Below are positions 33,986 through 46,108 of a DNA stretch of 64,000 nt, piece after piece. The notes beneath the pieces were generated by a model. That model made no database searches and was not told the DNA's origin. It was given only the letters and a program-made list of their open reading frames with translations. This stretch comes from Limonium bicolor (lineage: Eukaryota; Streptophyta; Magnoliopsida; Caryophyllales; Plumbaginaceae), in assembly GCA_023374045.1 (NCBI GenBank), contig CM041779.1, forward strand, positions 268,470,131-268,534,130. Direction: 5' to 3'. Position 1 is the first letter of the stretch; each line of letters opens with the position of its first letter. Made by a program: the position numbers and the translations under genes.

Positions 33986-34565
33986 TAATACTAGTTAAAG
34001 TAAATCCTACCACAAACTTATACGAGGGTGGATTTTAAGGTGTTTGGGGGTAGGGTAATCTTTTTGGCATTAGTCTACACTTTATATTGTCGTTACTAAC
34101 TCGACAAATTTTTAGGGTTTGTGGTTTTGGTACAACCCATAAAATTACGGTTTTTAGAGTGTTTGGGTAAGATTCATTTTGTACATTAATGAATAAGGTT
34201 CATTTATTATTAAAAAAAGATTCATTTGTTAATGACTATGATTCACTTAAAAAATATGTAATATATACTTCTTCTAAAAACATGAAATTTAAGTTTACCA
34301 AAACATATCCATGATGCATCTTGTTTTGAAGAGCACGAAAAAGGATGAACAATGGTATAATTTTTTTTTAATTTTGCACTTATAGTTTAAGTTATAACAT
34401 TTAAAAAAAAATACAATTTCTCTCTCCTACCCACCTACTACTCTCCCTCCTCTCCGTACCTGTGCCTGACTTCCCTCTTATTCTTTTTTTAATTTTTTTC
34501 CACTAATGTCTTGTTGACATGTGGACAGTCTTCATATTACAATATGGCACCGACACCGGCACCAT

Positions 34566-35498
34566 TAGGGATGGCATTGGTCCGACCCATTTCACCCGGT
34601 CACCCGACCCTTAAACCGGGTGAAAAACCCGCATAAAACGGGTGAAAAACGGGTGCGGGTGGAACGGGTACGGGTGCGGGTCGGGTGACGGGTGAACATT
34701 TTTCACCCTCACCCGACCGCTCACCCGCATAGATTATAATATATAATATATAATATATATATATATATTATATTAAATTGTTACTTATTATTCATTCTCC
34801 TTCACTCATGATTTTTGTAACCCTAACTAGTGAACAAGGAACATTCATGCTCTGGGTCTGCGCCATTCTTTATTCTCACCACTCTTGGTAATTTTACAGT
34901 CCCAGCATACTTGCTCTACGCAGTTTCTAATTATCTTCACTGAAGGTAATTGCAACCCTAACTGGTAAACATGGAACAAAGATGCTCCGTATCTCTTTTT
35001 TTTCTTCACTCTCGTTTTTGAACCCTAACTAAAAACAAATAACTTACATGCTCTACGAGTTTTTCATTCTCTTCACTGAAGGTAATTTTGCAATCCTAAC
35101 AGGCGAACATTGATCATACATGCTCTGCGCCTCTATTTCTCTCTTCACTCATGGTAATTTTGCAACCATAATTGGCGAACATGAAACGTACATGCTCTGT
35201 GCAATATTTCATTATTTTCTCTGAAGTAAATTTTGCAACCTAACCGGCGAACATAGAACATACATGCTTTGTGTCTCTATTTTCTCTCCCTCACAGTAAT
35301 TTGCAAACCTTAGTGGCGAACATGAAAATAAAACAAACGGGTAAATGGGTAAACGGGTTCACCCGCTTCACCCACGGGTGACGGGTGAAATGGTGATGGG
35401 TGATATATACGGGTGACGGGTCGGGTACGGTAGCGGATGAAGTCGGGTGACGGGTGCGGGTATGGTCCACCCGCCCAAACCCGACCTTGCCATCCCTA
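34566..35498. mobile_element. Non-autonomous hAT element (933 bp)
   Basis: Ends TAGGGATGGCA and TGCCATCCCTA, flanked by the perfect 8-bp duplication GGCACCAT (34558-34565 and 35499-35506), the size expected for hAT. Both ends are rich in ACGGGTGACGGGTG / CACCCGTCACCCG motifs, likely transposase sites. The centre (34790-35325) is about eight diverged units of roughly 70 bp. No transposase is encoded. Confidence 0.92.
34790..35325 (+). repeat. Tandem array inside the hAT element
   Basis: Roughly eight units with the pattern TTTTGCAACCCTAACTGG, GAACATGGAAC, ACATGCTCTG, then a T/C-rich stretch and CTTCACT. Confidence 0.8.
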
Positions 35499-35506
35499 GG
35501 CACCAT

Positions 35507-36050
35507 GCTCTCCATACTGAAAAGAAAAGCAAAAAAGATTGACAAAAACCAACTCAAAACGACAAAAAAAACTGTGGACCAGAAGAGAAACAGAATTCCA
35601 AACAAAAGAATGGTGGGACTGGGTAACTTGTAAGTTTTTTTCTCTTCTAAGAAAAAAGAAAACATATTTTTGGACCAGAGGGTAGGAATGTATGAGACAT
35701 GTAATCTTCTCTTTTGGACAAGACGCTACTAGTTTTATCTTTTTATTAAATAAAAAGAAAGAACTTGTAGGATTAATGTGTGGGTAGCCACTCATAAGCA
35801 AGAAAAGTAATGAAGAAAAAGTCTAGAAACAATCAAAGAACGGATCTAGAGGCACCAAAAAGTGTGTCTAAAGGTAGCCGAAAAGTATGCCCGAAGGCGA
35901 CTAAAGAACATGTCCATAAATAACTAAAAAGCTGGTCTAATAAGCTAGTATTCTTATCTTTAAGTTAATAGGCTGACATGTTGACAGACTGACATGTAAA
36001 AGATTCATTGTAAAAAGTATTATATAAATAAGGGCAATTCTCGCATAATA
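35507..36050. other. Intergenic DNA, no gene seen
   Basis: A-rich with poly-T/poly-A runs. An open frame at 35291-35665 (minus) extends into the hAT element and has no domain. Confidence 0.5.
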
Positions 36051-36273
36051 CTCTCTCCTGTTCTTAATAGATGATATTTAAGTGTTGTCACTTTTTTCAA
36101 AATTTAAGATTTTTTGGTCTTTTCTACCACTTACATTCCTCATTTAACCCTCAAAATTGAAGTTGCATTACTCTCATATTCCTCATAGCAAAGTAAGGGT
36201 AAAATAGTTCAAACTTGTCTTCTTAATTTTCGTGTGTTATGCTTGATAATCATCTATTAAGAACAAGAGAGAG
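36051..36273. mobile_element. Stowaway-type MITE (Tc1/mariner), 223 bp
   Basis: Terminal inverted repeats CTCTCTCCTGTTCTTAATAG and CTATTAAGAACAAGAGAGAG, flanked on both sides by TA, the mariner target duplication. No coding sequence. Confidence 0.88.
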
Positions 36274-36890
36274 TAAAAATTTATGCAATGTTACACTCAA
36301 AAATGAAGTTGCATTATTCTTCAATTCTCTCTTTTCTCTCCCTCATGCAATCTCAAAATTTTGGTCAAATTTCTACCCGCTATGGGCGAAATTGCCCAAG
36401 TCTCCACCTTGATTCTAAGTACCAAAATCATGAGTGTGATAAGATTTCAATCAGTACATGGTAAATATCAATCGTAGGTTTCACGTAAATGGATCTTAAT
36501 AGTATTTAGGGGAAATAGGACTTTAGGCAAGTAGATTTAGTAATGCAATCAGAAATGTACCACAACACTTCTTGTCAACACACTAGTACAAAAGCTCACA
36601 AGGTGTACTTGTATAACATTTTAAGTTTTTTTTTAATGTTGTAAATGTTAAAAAATCATAAAACTCTAAGATAGAAGACGAGAATTACTTGAAATGAACA
36701 AATAAAAATGTTTCAAAAAATAAGCTAGATTACCTTTTTGAAATTACTTTTTTCTTCTTGTTGTTCAATTAATATAATAAGCTATTTCTTGAACTAATTT
36801 TCACTTTGATTTCAATTGGTTAGTTAGTATTTTAAATGATCATGAACACGAAACCCATTATTTAGTTGAGAACTTGAAACTGATTATATT

Positions 36891-37017
36891 TGTTTAATTG
36901 CGCTGGTTTGACTGTGCAACAACGTTTTTTTTTAAAAATTAAAAGTACACAAAATACCCTTGTTTGGTTTAATAGTTTACAATATGCTACTATTTAAGTT
37001 TAGCATTTTACAAACTG
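36891..37017 (+). repeat. Direct repeat, copy 1
   Basis: About 127 bp starting TGTTTAATTGCGCTGGTTTG and containing AAAAGTACACAAAATAC; repeated at 37971-38110. The 950 bp between has no recognised coding, but base composition changes (GC-richer, 37025-37200). Confidence 0.8.
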
Positions 37018-37970
37018 TAAGTAGTGTAAGCCTAGCTAGCCGTATGGGCGGTTAGCGGCGTTGTATCACCCGCCGTAGGAGTAGTATTTCCGCTGCGACG
37101 TAGTAGGATTATTGGGATGATTAGACAGTAAGCAAAGGATTAGCGGTACGGGTGTTGCAAGTAGAGTCGGGAACACGGGAAGTAGTCGACTCCATACTAC
37201 GGTCCGCAGTAAAGTCATACAAAAGCTAAGGATTACCACGAATGGCTGAAGTAAAGGAACCCAGTTAAGGTAAAGGGACTAAAGGAATTGGTGAGTTTAT
37301 TTCAAGGAAATGTTTAAGAGTCAGGAAGTGCGAAGTGCACTGGTTAGTAAATAAAGACATCCCATATGTCTTAAGAATCCCCAGGGATAAACAAGGTAGC
37401 TGGAATGGTGACCCAGCCTATACATGGCAAGGCAGATGCAAGATACATGTGCAGAAGCTAATATGACGGTGGATGCCATGTAAGTCAGTGCTATACAATG
37501 AGTAAGAACACGGTGCACAGTAAGCGACCGTTGTATAAGTATTATTAAACGATAATATGACAAATAAGCAAAGTTATGAGTTAAACTCCGTGGAGATACA
37601 ATGGCAAGTGATAGCAAATAAACTAGGCAGTAAGCCAGTAGCCACTATAATGAAATGTGGCTCTCATTAGAATGTGACGTGGATTCCTATTGAACAAAAA
37701 TTTCAAACAAACCACCATTTACAAAACGAAAATATTGGTAAAATCTAGTGCATAAAAAAGAAAAAACAAATGAAATGAGATAATAACATAAAGCAAATCC
37801 AAAGTCTTCATTAATGGGAAATTCACAATATGGCATGATTTGGGTTTGTAGTTTACGATATATCCTTTTTGGAAGTTGTCCGGTAACGGATGTTAATTTC
37901 ACCGTTAACCCTCTCTCGACAATGACCAAAATGACTCTGACGAAAAATTTGATTTTCTTTTTTAAAAAAT
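37018..37970. other. DNA between direct repeats, no gene recognised
   Basis: Contains a GC-richer patch (37025-37200, GGCGGTTAGCGGCG) and open frames without a domain. It could be the interior of a small element bounded by the direct repeats. Confidence 0.4.
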
Positions 37971-38110
37971 TGTTTAATTGCGCTGGTTTGAGCGTGCAAT
38001 GACTTTTTTTTTTTTTGAAATATTTTAAAAGTACACAAAATACTCTTGTTTGGCTTTATAGTTTATAATATGTCACTATTTAAATTTAGTAGTTTATAAT
38101 ATGCTACTGT
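37971..38110 (+). repeat. Direct repeat, copy 2
   Basis: Same start TGTTTAATTGCGCTGGTTTG as 36891, with AAAAGTACACAAAATACTC and TAATATG.CACTATTTAA. The last part (AGTTTATAATATG.CACT) is itself repeated. Confidence 0.8.
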
Positions 38111-38271
38111 TTGAGTTTTTATGTTCATAAAATGCCCCTATTTTTTCTTGATAGATGTGATAGTTTTTGTTGTAGTTACCGCTTTTTGATGTCTAGCGGT
38201 TAGATGTGATTATGTGAAAAAAATGTGCAAACAGAAGTGTAAAACAACTACAATCACATGATTTTTTTAGC

Positions 38272-38275
<4 letters not shown>

Positions 38276-38323
<48 letters not shown>
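38276..38323. repeat. (TA)n microsatellite
   Basis: About 24 TA units. An open frame across it on the minus strand reads as an Ile-Tyr run and is not credible as a gene. Confidence 0.92.
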
Positions 38324-38327
<4 letters not shown>

Positions 38328-39226
38328 GTACTTCATCTTTTGTAGATACATATTACAGTTGCAAATATAACTACACCCCAAAGAAACATCTTTTTCATGC
38401 TTTGTTTCATCTTTTCTTTTAAGTTCCTTCTTTATTTCCTCCCTATTGATAAGATACGCATCAGCTGTCATGCTCTCTTGATGTGGAGCTTCAGAACGAG
38501 TATATACACCAGTAGAAGTAGAGGCTATCATAACTGAGTATGATTTGGTGTAGCCAACTTGTATTACCCTAGGATGAGAGAGTATCGATCTGCATCACTG
38601 ATGCCTACCACTTGAAGAAATCACACGCTCAGCAGTTGTAGGACGCCCTTCCTACCGAAGTTTCATTGTAGGAGAGGGTAAGGTTTGTTGGGGCTCCACA
38701 TTTGCAATGAATTGTTTGAAACTTTGTAAACATGGTCATGGCTTTAGCCTTTATAAAGACATTAAAACCTGCTTGGGAAGAGGTTTTTTCACTTTGATTG
38801 GGTAACATTTCAATTAGGGAAATAACCTACTACTTTTTTAACCAAGCACTCGCAGAAAATAACCTACTAACCTACTACTGATTAGGCATCAAACCACGAG
38901 ACAAGATATAAACTGAACCAGCCCAGCAAAGCAAGCAATCGGCATTAGACAACAGATGAGGGTAGAAAACAATAATGAGCATCTTGAAGGACTACCACTA
39001 ACCGTGGTGACATTAAGTACCATACAATTCACACACCACCACCTTATCTCAAAACCCAGTTTAAATAAGATAGACAGCTCTCTGTTTTGATCCAACTCAA
39101 GGCACCGGGCAGCTAGCTAACTAACTAGCAAGCTGCTGTTTATATAAAATATAAAATCAGCAAGATAGATGTAGACAAAAAGAAGAGTAAACCTCATTAC
39201 AAGCAGAGAAAATGAATCTAAGTCCA
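38324..39226. other. 3' flank of the RETICULATA-RELATED gene
   Basis: No second gene recognised. The part next to 39227 is presumably the 3' UTR of the minus-strand gene. Confidence 0.45.
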
Positions 39227-40293
39227 CTAATTGGTAGGAAGATTTGTCTGGTTCTGCTGATCATGAACTTCTTGATGATCCACCAACTTCAATTTCACAT
39301 CAGCATTTGCGTTTGACCCTGTCTTTACCACAATCGATGTTTTTTCTACATCATCCGGAGCGGCAGCAACACTCTGCGAACCAGTCATCCTAGCTAAGAT
39401 GACAAACGACATCCCACCGAGCACATTATTCACCAATCTCAACACAATCACAGAGCTCTTAAACACAGCTGACGGCAACACCCTAGCAAGAAGAAACTCA
39501 GCCCATTTAGCGTCCCATCAAATCTACTCAAATTACTACTCAAACCCATATGAAGCGCCCATGTCGTGGCATTCAACAGAGGCGGCGGGGGTTTATTCGG
39601 CGACTCAAACTCTGGATCCATCTTCTTCCTCACAGAGATCAATCCGTTAGATATCGCAGTCCCCACTAATCCGGCGGCAAACCCAACACCAGCGAATAGT
39701 ACACCCTTGTAGACGAATGTCCCCAATCGGTCTAAAAGCCCAAATGCTCCCGGTTCGAACATGTGGCTGGTGGGACAAGTGGCGAAGATGGATGGGAGAG
39801 TGGATGAAGAGGAGGCCATTGTAGGTGCGAGGAGGTACATTAAGACAAAGTTCATGATGGATCCGACAATTAGGGTGGAGAAGACGAAGTCGAGCTCGTT
39901 TAACCCGAAGTTCGGGCGGGATGCCATGTCGCCGAGGACGCAGGCGCTGACTCCGACTAATTCCTCCATCAGAACCTTGAATGGGAATTGGGGATCTGCG
40001 GTGACTCGGGATTTCCAGCCCTTGAGGAAGAAACCGAATGGGCCAAAATTGTCGTGGCGAGATGAGTCATCGGGGTTGTTATGTTTACCAAAACCGCCAC
40101 CACCGCCGGATCCTACCAGTGCCCATGTTGCCTCGCCAATGATTCCGCCGTCGCCGGTACTGGCGCATGGGCGGAAGGAGGATTTGGGAAGAAGATATAG
40201 GGTTTGAGGATGCGGAAGGGAGATGCGGGATGTGAGATCTCGCGAGGAAGGAAATGACGAGTTAGGGGGTGGATTGGCAGAAAGCGGGAGCAT
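39227..40293 (-). pseudogene. RETICULATA-RELATED (DUF3411) chloroplast protein gene, one frameshift
   Basis: The only host gene recognised. The minus-strand ATG at 40293 is the first in frame after an upstream TGA. The first 45-50 residues are Ser/Pro-rich with few acids, fitting a chloroplast transit peptide. Then a Gly-rich linker and the DUF3411 region: PQFPFKVLMEELVGVSACVLG, FGLNELDFVFSTLIVGSI, membrane segments near residues 140-160 and 195-215, and KKMDPEFESPNKPPPPLLNA. At about 39503 one G is missing in AATGGG-CTGAG; the next frame continues with LPSAVFKSSVIVLRLVNN and GGMSFVILARMTGSQSV to a stop at 39227. The match is closest to the RER3/RER4 type (about 360 residues); family members act in the chloroplast envelope and affect leaf mesophyll development. 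No intron is seen. A six-base in-frame oddity (LSRFDGTLNG for the usual LRYQTLNG) lies just before the shift. Sequencing error or true decay are both possible. Confidence 0.85.
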
Positions 40294-40700
40294 GGTTGGT
40301 GGTGGTGACGGCGGTGGTGGTTGGTGAGAGGGGAGTAACGTAGCTGAGACATAGTAGTCATCTCTGTAGCGACCGGCAGCAGCCTATTCACAGAGATTGA
40401 GGGACGGGAGAGAAACTGATCGGCCTGATCAGTCTACTACCTCCACTTTCAGTGCCAAATCAATGAATTCGATGACAGGAAAAGTAGGGTAAGAAAAAGA
40501 TAACTCTGTTAGGTTTTCCAACTAGAGAAGAAAACAAGAGTTGGTAGTCTTTGAGATCTCCGGGTGGGCAAGGTTGGCGAAAGGTAGAGGGACGGGCCCA
40601 GATTTTAATTTTACTTTGTTTCTAAAAGCAATCAGATCAGACGGCAAAGTCGCGATTTTTTTCTTTCAGCATTAGTAACAAGCAGAAACTTTGTAATTTA
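40294..40700 (-). promoter_or_regulatory. Upstream region of the RETICULATA-RELATED gene
   Basis: Pyrimidine-rich on the coding strand close to the ATG (CACCACCACC near 40295-40325), as plant 5' leaders often are. The promoter should be here, but no TATA box can be assigned with confidence. Confidence 0.4.
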
Positions 40701-41219
40701 TTTTAAAAAGCCAACAAACACCAGCACTGTACCAGCCACACTTATGTCTCATGGTACACAAAATTGGATTCAAAAGAAAAACGCCAGTCTTGTTAATTAT
40801 TAAATATATTTTTTATAATAAAAAAAAAAAATTTTTTATAATAAATTATATATTATAAATTTAATTATATAAAATAATTTATCTTATATATTAATATTTT
40901 AATAAAAATATATCATAAGATAAATAAAGAGTATATAATTTTACGGATCTATTTTTGAACAGAATAACAATCAACATCAACTTAATAATGAAGTCTAATC
41001 TCCTCAACACTTCAAATATCTTTTCAGAGAAGGACAGCAAGGGCAACAAAGGAAAGTAGAATAAAGTAAGTTCGGTTTTGCTCACATGTGGTCACGTGTA
41101 GCATGTTTGACTATATTCCAGCGTCGACGTGTCGTGAGCCAAAGGTTGGTTACCTCACCAGTAATCATCATTTCACTAGTTCGCAACACAGTATTTTAGT
41201 TTGGTCAATAGTTAATCAA
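40701..41219. other. AT-rich intergenic DNA
   Basis: Includes a very AT-rich patch with inverted TTTTTATAATA / TATTATAAA elements (40800-40930). No gene seen. Confidence 0.5.
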
Positions 41220-41562
41220 GGGCATCCACAATGGTGACGGGTTGCTTAACACATTTCTAGGTGTCATGTAATCAAAATATAAATTTTATTATCTAAGACA
41301 CCCTAATAATTTATCAATCTCTACAATGGTGGAGTATCTTAATATTCTCACTCCTCTCATCCACTATTTTTACCGTAGAATTCAATTAGGACTTATTTTT
41401 ATTTTATTATTGTTGCAGAGCTCCAGCCAATGATAGTTGTTTCAGAGCGTTGCTTAAATAAGCAACGAGGAGAGAGAATATGTGTGGATTCCACACCACT
41501 ACAGCAACATTTTTATTTTCTTACTGACACAAGAGGTGGAATCCACACCATTGTGGATGCCC
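41220..41562. mobile_element. MITE with 17-bp terminal inverted repeats (343 bp)
   Basis: Ends GGGCATCCACAATGGTG and its exact inverse CACCATTGTGGATGCCC. Flanking trinucleotides are CAA and TAA, so a 3-bp PIF/Harbinger-type duplication is possible but imperfect. It contains AAGCAACG-type internal repeats and no coding sequence. Confidence 0.8.
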
Positions 41563-41964
41563 TAAGAGACAGATAATCTCCATCTCTGTTGATAATAGTC
41601 CTTAGGAACGGGTTAGGCTGCCGGATTCAGAAATCTTGTTTAGGAGGGGTTAAAAAATTTTTTGACACGCAGAAATTGTTTAGGGGGACTAAAAATTTTT
41701 TTGACACAATTTTCTTTAAAACTTTATATTATATTGTATTTTTAAAAAATTATAAGAGTAATTTGACAAATTTTTAAAATTTTCAGGGGGCTAGAGCCCC
41801 CTAACCCCGCTCTGGGTCCGCCTTTTTTACACCAGTTTTGCAGTATTTATTCCCATTAATTTAGACTCTGGTGTTTTTACACCAGTTTTGCAGCATTTTT
41901 TAAGGTTTTTATAGTGACATGGAAACATATTTATAGTTATATAGGGAGGTGTGGGAGTATGTAT
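41563..41964. other. Intergenic, repeat-derived
   Basis: Contains duplicated AAAAATTTTTTTGACAC (41650-41710), GGGGGCTAGAGCCCCC palindromic sequence (41785-41803), and a 20-bp direct repeat TTTTTACACCAGTTTTGCAG (41824 and 41874). No gene seen. Confidence 0.5.
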
Positions 41965-44900
41965 TGTAACACAGCCCATAAAGCCTATCGTGTGTTATCG
42001 CAACCTTAGCACTTAATCGAATACGTCGCAGCGGAAATAAACAATACCTGGACCTTGCCACGGTCTGATCGTTAGAATATACCGGATTTACATTTACAAT
42101 ACTTAACCAAAATACTTATCCCACTCAAAACATCAGCATCCACAATCCCTCAACCAACCGAGTACTAATATCTCAAACGTAATTAAACTTACAACAGTTA
42201 ATATAACAGTCGGGTGCACAGGCGCAACCGAATTCAAAAATAATGTCCCCTCCTAAGTCTAACCGCTCCTATCTAGTGCGTGTGCCCTCATGGGCCTCTT
42301 ACCAGTAGTGTAAAAATAGCCCCCGAGGGGGTCAGCACGAATGCTGGTACACCCTCTCATGGCCCCCAAGCTAACGGGGCTACGACGACTAATTGTCGAT
42401 AGCATGGAAATTGATTACATACACAAACATAATATGAAGTGCATTAATAACAAAACCACAGATGAACATATATAGTTCACAAGCAATGAACGACTCTAGC
42501 GTTCCCTTAACAAGTGGGTTAGTAACCCCTCCTTAGTCCTCATTTCCTTAATCTCAGTTCCTTACCTTACCTTATTCTTAATCTCAATCTTAATCTTAAT
42601 CTCAGTATACAAACCTTTCCTGGAAGGGATTGGTTGTAGCTTAATTCGAACTGGGATTTAGGTGATCCCACCGCCACCATCTTAATGCCACCTACCCTGG
42701 ACGGGAGTCCAGCGTAGCTGAGCCGGCAACCGGCCCTAGGCTACAAGTCCGAAGACAAGTCCTTAAGCGGAGGGCGGATCTGATTCAGATACCGTCCCCC
42801 TTTTCACTTAGCATGCATGACCGGAGATCGGTCCCGGGTTTCCTCACTCAAGTTCCAGTTAGTAGACATCTTAAACACCATGTGCTAGTTAAGCCTCATC
42901 GGGCATTAACCAACAACCATCAAACTTAACTCTTATTCTTAAATCAGTAAGTACTAAACTTGGTTAGTAACCATCTTAAGCCTCGCGGGTTAGTGTAAGG
43001 ATAACACAAACACAACGAGAATAAATATAACCGGTTGCATGCTTTATCTTGTTTTAGTCATAGCAAATAAACAGATAGCACACAAGCCGAGGGACACCTC
43101 GTTAGCAAGCAGGTCACGAAAAGGATTGTACCGTTCACCGTCGATCGTTGTTTGTTTAACCTCCTTCGGGGTCCCAATTCACAAACCTAAAACATTCATT
43201 CATTTTTAGGTTATTAGTTATTTGCACCTTACTTAACTCACTTAGTCCCTAAGGACTTCCATTCAATAACCTCTCAAGTCTTTATCTCTTAGTCTTACAA
43301 CTTAACTTTAAACATTAAACTTATACTTAATCTTAACTTAATTCCTCAAGTTCTTAGGGTCCCAATCATTACTACCCTACCAAGGGCATACCTCATTACC
43401 CATTACCATTTTAGAAATTGAAATTTCTTTTTTTTATTTTTAGGCTCGACCGGACTTACCGACCGGACTTGCCAAGTCCGGTCCATTCCAGTACCTTTTA
43501 CCGTTGGAAAATTCACTCCGACCGGACTTACACGTCCGGTCCTATGTCCGGTCGATTCCAGAGACTTATAATCCGTACTAAATTCATGCCGACCGGACTT
43601 GACAAGTCCGGTCCCATGTCCGGTCCATTCCAGAAACATTTTCCCTCTCACAAAACAAGCCCGACCGGACTTGTAAGTCCGGTCCCCCAAGTCCGGTCGA
43701 TTCCAGAAACATTTCCCGGTAGTGTAACAGAGCCCGACCGACCTTGCAAGTCCGGTCCTAAGGTCGGTCGGCTCCAAAAACTTGTTTCTAAATTCCTTTT
43801 CAACTCCAAACTTCTCCTCATATATCCTCATATGTTATAACCTCATTTGGGCACCTCAAATACACCTTAAGCCCTACTTAAAATACCTTAAATCATCCAC
43901 CAAGTTTCACCTTAGTCATTATGCATTTTCCTTGCATTAATGCTAACACTTGTAATGTTTTCCTCTAGGTTTCTAGGTGGTGGTTCATACCTAATGTAAC
44001 CACTATGCCAAATGTTTCCTCACCACTATGACATCATCTCCCAAGCATCTCTCACTATCTAAAACTCTTTTAAACATTTACTTAAGGTTCCTTAACAAGT
44101 TAAACTTCCATCATCATCACATTATTTCCTTCCTAGATGTTTACCAACTTTTACCTAAGTTCTAAATACTCAAATACATTCTCTTGATTCATAAATCCTC
44201 CATGGTGATACCTAAGTCATTAAAACACCTTAACTTCACCCTTTTTCACCAAGACAATATCTAGAACATCCTAGTACCTCCTTAGTCATTAAATCCCCTT
44301 AGAATATCTTAAACACTTAAACTCTCCTTTAAATTTTGCCATAGGTTCTCTAGTATATAATACCTCCTATCACATGGTTTTTCCCCATCAAACAGCCAAT
44401 ACCACACAAATTCTTATCACAACACTTATCACACAATTTTCACTAAAACTTCACCACATCATCAAATAGTGCTCAACTTAAAATGCTTGGCACTTAGGCC
44501 CTTAAATGACAATAATCTTAACCACTGAATTTCCACATATATATGCCTTCAACCTGCAAATACATTCAACAAGGCTCCCATTGAAATAAAATGCTTCTTG
44601 TACTTCACCTTAACATTCTTAAACTATCTCTTTTCTCATGTTCCTTAGTCACAAGTTCACAAGAATAGTCATTGTTTCTCCTAGGTTTTATAGCACCTTC
44701 CCAATATAAACTCTACACTAAACTCATCACATACCCATATCTCATTCCCTTAAACAACAAGACAACTTAAGGTAAGTAATTTACCTTGTTTTCTCACAAG
44801 CTTACAAGCTTTCTCCTTAGGTTTTCTTTGTTCAATCTCGGTCACCAATGTGATTCTCCTTGCCAATGTTCTAACCAATATCCAATGACTCCAATGAGTA

Positions 44901-46091
44901 CTAGATAACACATTAACCCTAAGGAACAAACCCTAGGTTTAAAAATATGTTTTAAGGTATTAATGTGATTGTTTTACCTTGGTTTTCTCAAGACAACTTG
45001 GATGTGAAGCAAGAAGGACCTCCTCTCTCCTTTGAAGAGTAGAAACAAGCTAGAACAAGGCATAAACATGGAGTCCCATGAGTATATATTTTCGGTCAAG
45101 TGAAGAAAATGGTGGAAACCTAGATTTTCTTACACTTTCTTTACCTTAAGAGAATGGAGATGCCAATGGAGTCTCCAAACTTGAATTTCCTCCTCTAATG
45201 GTGGTTTGACTTGGCACCAAAATGAAGCTCTTGAAGTTTTGAAAAGATAGGAAGAAGGAGCTTGAGCTAACTAAGAGGAATATGTATTTTGTTTTGGATT
45301 TGGAGCTTAAATGAGCAAGTGGTGTGCAAGAGAAGGTGGAGCTTTCATGGAGGTGAGCTCTACGTGAATGGAGAAGAGAAAGAGAGCAAGAAATCGTGGG
45401 CAACAAGGGAAAATGAAGAAGTGAGGAGAGAGGTAAGCAAAAGTGATATTTATCTTAAAAGGTGAATAGTGTTTTATGCTTTATAACTTACTTATTTGCT
45501 TTCTCTTTACTTAGTTAGATAAGTGTGGTGAGTCACACTTAAAGAAACCGGCCCCCTTTAGTGAATGAGGGTAGTTTAGTCTTTGTTGACCAAATGTCTC
45601 ACTTATATAGACTTATGTTATAAACTAGCTTAATAAATTCACTATTCATCAAAACAAGGCACATTGTTGTGAAATTTTTGATTTCCCATTGATATAGACC
45701 TCCAAATGTGATACTATATAGTACACATATTAATTAAAGAGTAATGATGGACATTTAGCCATTCAAAACTCATTTACAAGACAATTTTTCAAAAGCGTGC
45801 TTTAAGACTCCTTAAAGCACATTTTGTGTTTTAACTTGTTTTCAAGCTTGGTTTTCTTTGGTAATTGATTTAAAATGACCATTAGGATATTACTAAGGTC
45901 TTAGAACAATATTTGGGTACTCTCCCATGTCTCTCCAAGCTTAGAGCACGTTTTTGCTTAAACTGCTCTTTTTGGTGTTTCCTTATATTTTCTTTGATTA
46001 GAAATGTTTCTTAATGTTTCTAAGGCATTATTTAGCCTCCTTATATCTTAGTTTATCATTTGAACACCATATCTAAGTTTGGGGTATTTCA
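41965..46091 (-). repeat. Element B 3' LTR (4127 bp)
   Basis: Starts TGTAACACAGCCC and ends TTGGGGTATTTCA. Pairs with 52441-56584. Contains the hairpin array 43440-43775. Open frames over that array on both strands are by-products of the repeats. Confidence 0.93.
43440..43775. repeat. Hairpin-unit array in element B 3' LTR
   Basis: Five units. The usual unit is GACCGGACTT (left arm), a short loop, then AAGTCCGGTC once or twice, and the tail [CG]ATTCCAG. The last unit uses GACCGACCTTG with AAGGTCGGTCGG. The copy in the other LTR is at 53915-54255. Confidence 0.88.
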
Positions 46092-46108
46092 ATCTACCCC
46101 CCTTAAAG
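46092..46108 (-). promoter_or_regulatory. Polypurine tract of element B
   Basis: The minus strand reads CTTTAAGGGGGGTAGAT immediately before the 3' LTR. Confidence 0.85.

Larger units (their letters stand above)
26142..34557. mobile_element. Non-autonomous inverted-repeat (foldback-type) element, split by a CACTA insertion
   Basis: The left arm (26142-26313 plus 33368-33455 once the CACTA is removed) is the inverted complement of 34285-34557. Both contain GCCATATTGTAATATG, CCACATGTC, a purine/pyrimidine-rich stretch with GGAGAGAGA / TCTCTCTCC, and AACAATGGTATAAT. The middle (33460-34285) is degenerate 'AAAAGTGAATCA' repeats without coding. The long inverted ends suggest a Mutator-like or foldback derivative; no target duplication was identified. 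Confidence 0.6.

Noticed and set aside
34566..35498. Telomere- or satellite-like reading of the ACGGGTG-rich sequence
   Set aside because: Exact inverted ends and an 8-bp duplication identify it as a hAT element.
38193..38531. 112-residue minus-strand frame with an Ile-Tyr run
   Set aside because: It runs through the (TA)n microsatellite and has no recognisable domain.
43403..43840. Two 140-residue frames on opposite strands
   Set aside because: They lie on the LTR hairpin array; inverted repeats give open frames in both directions.
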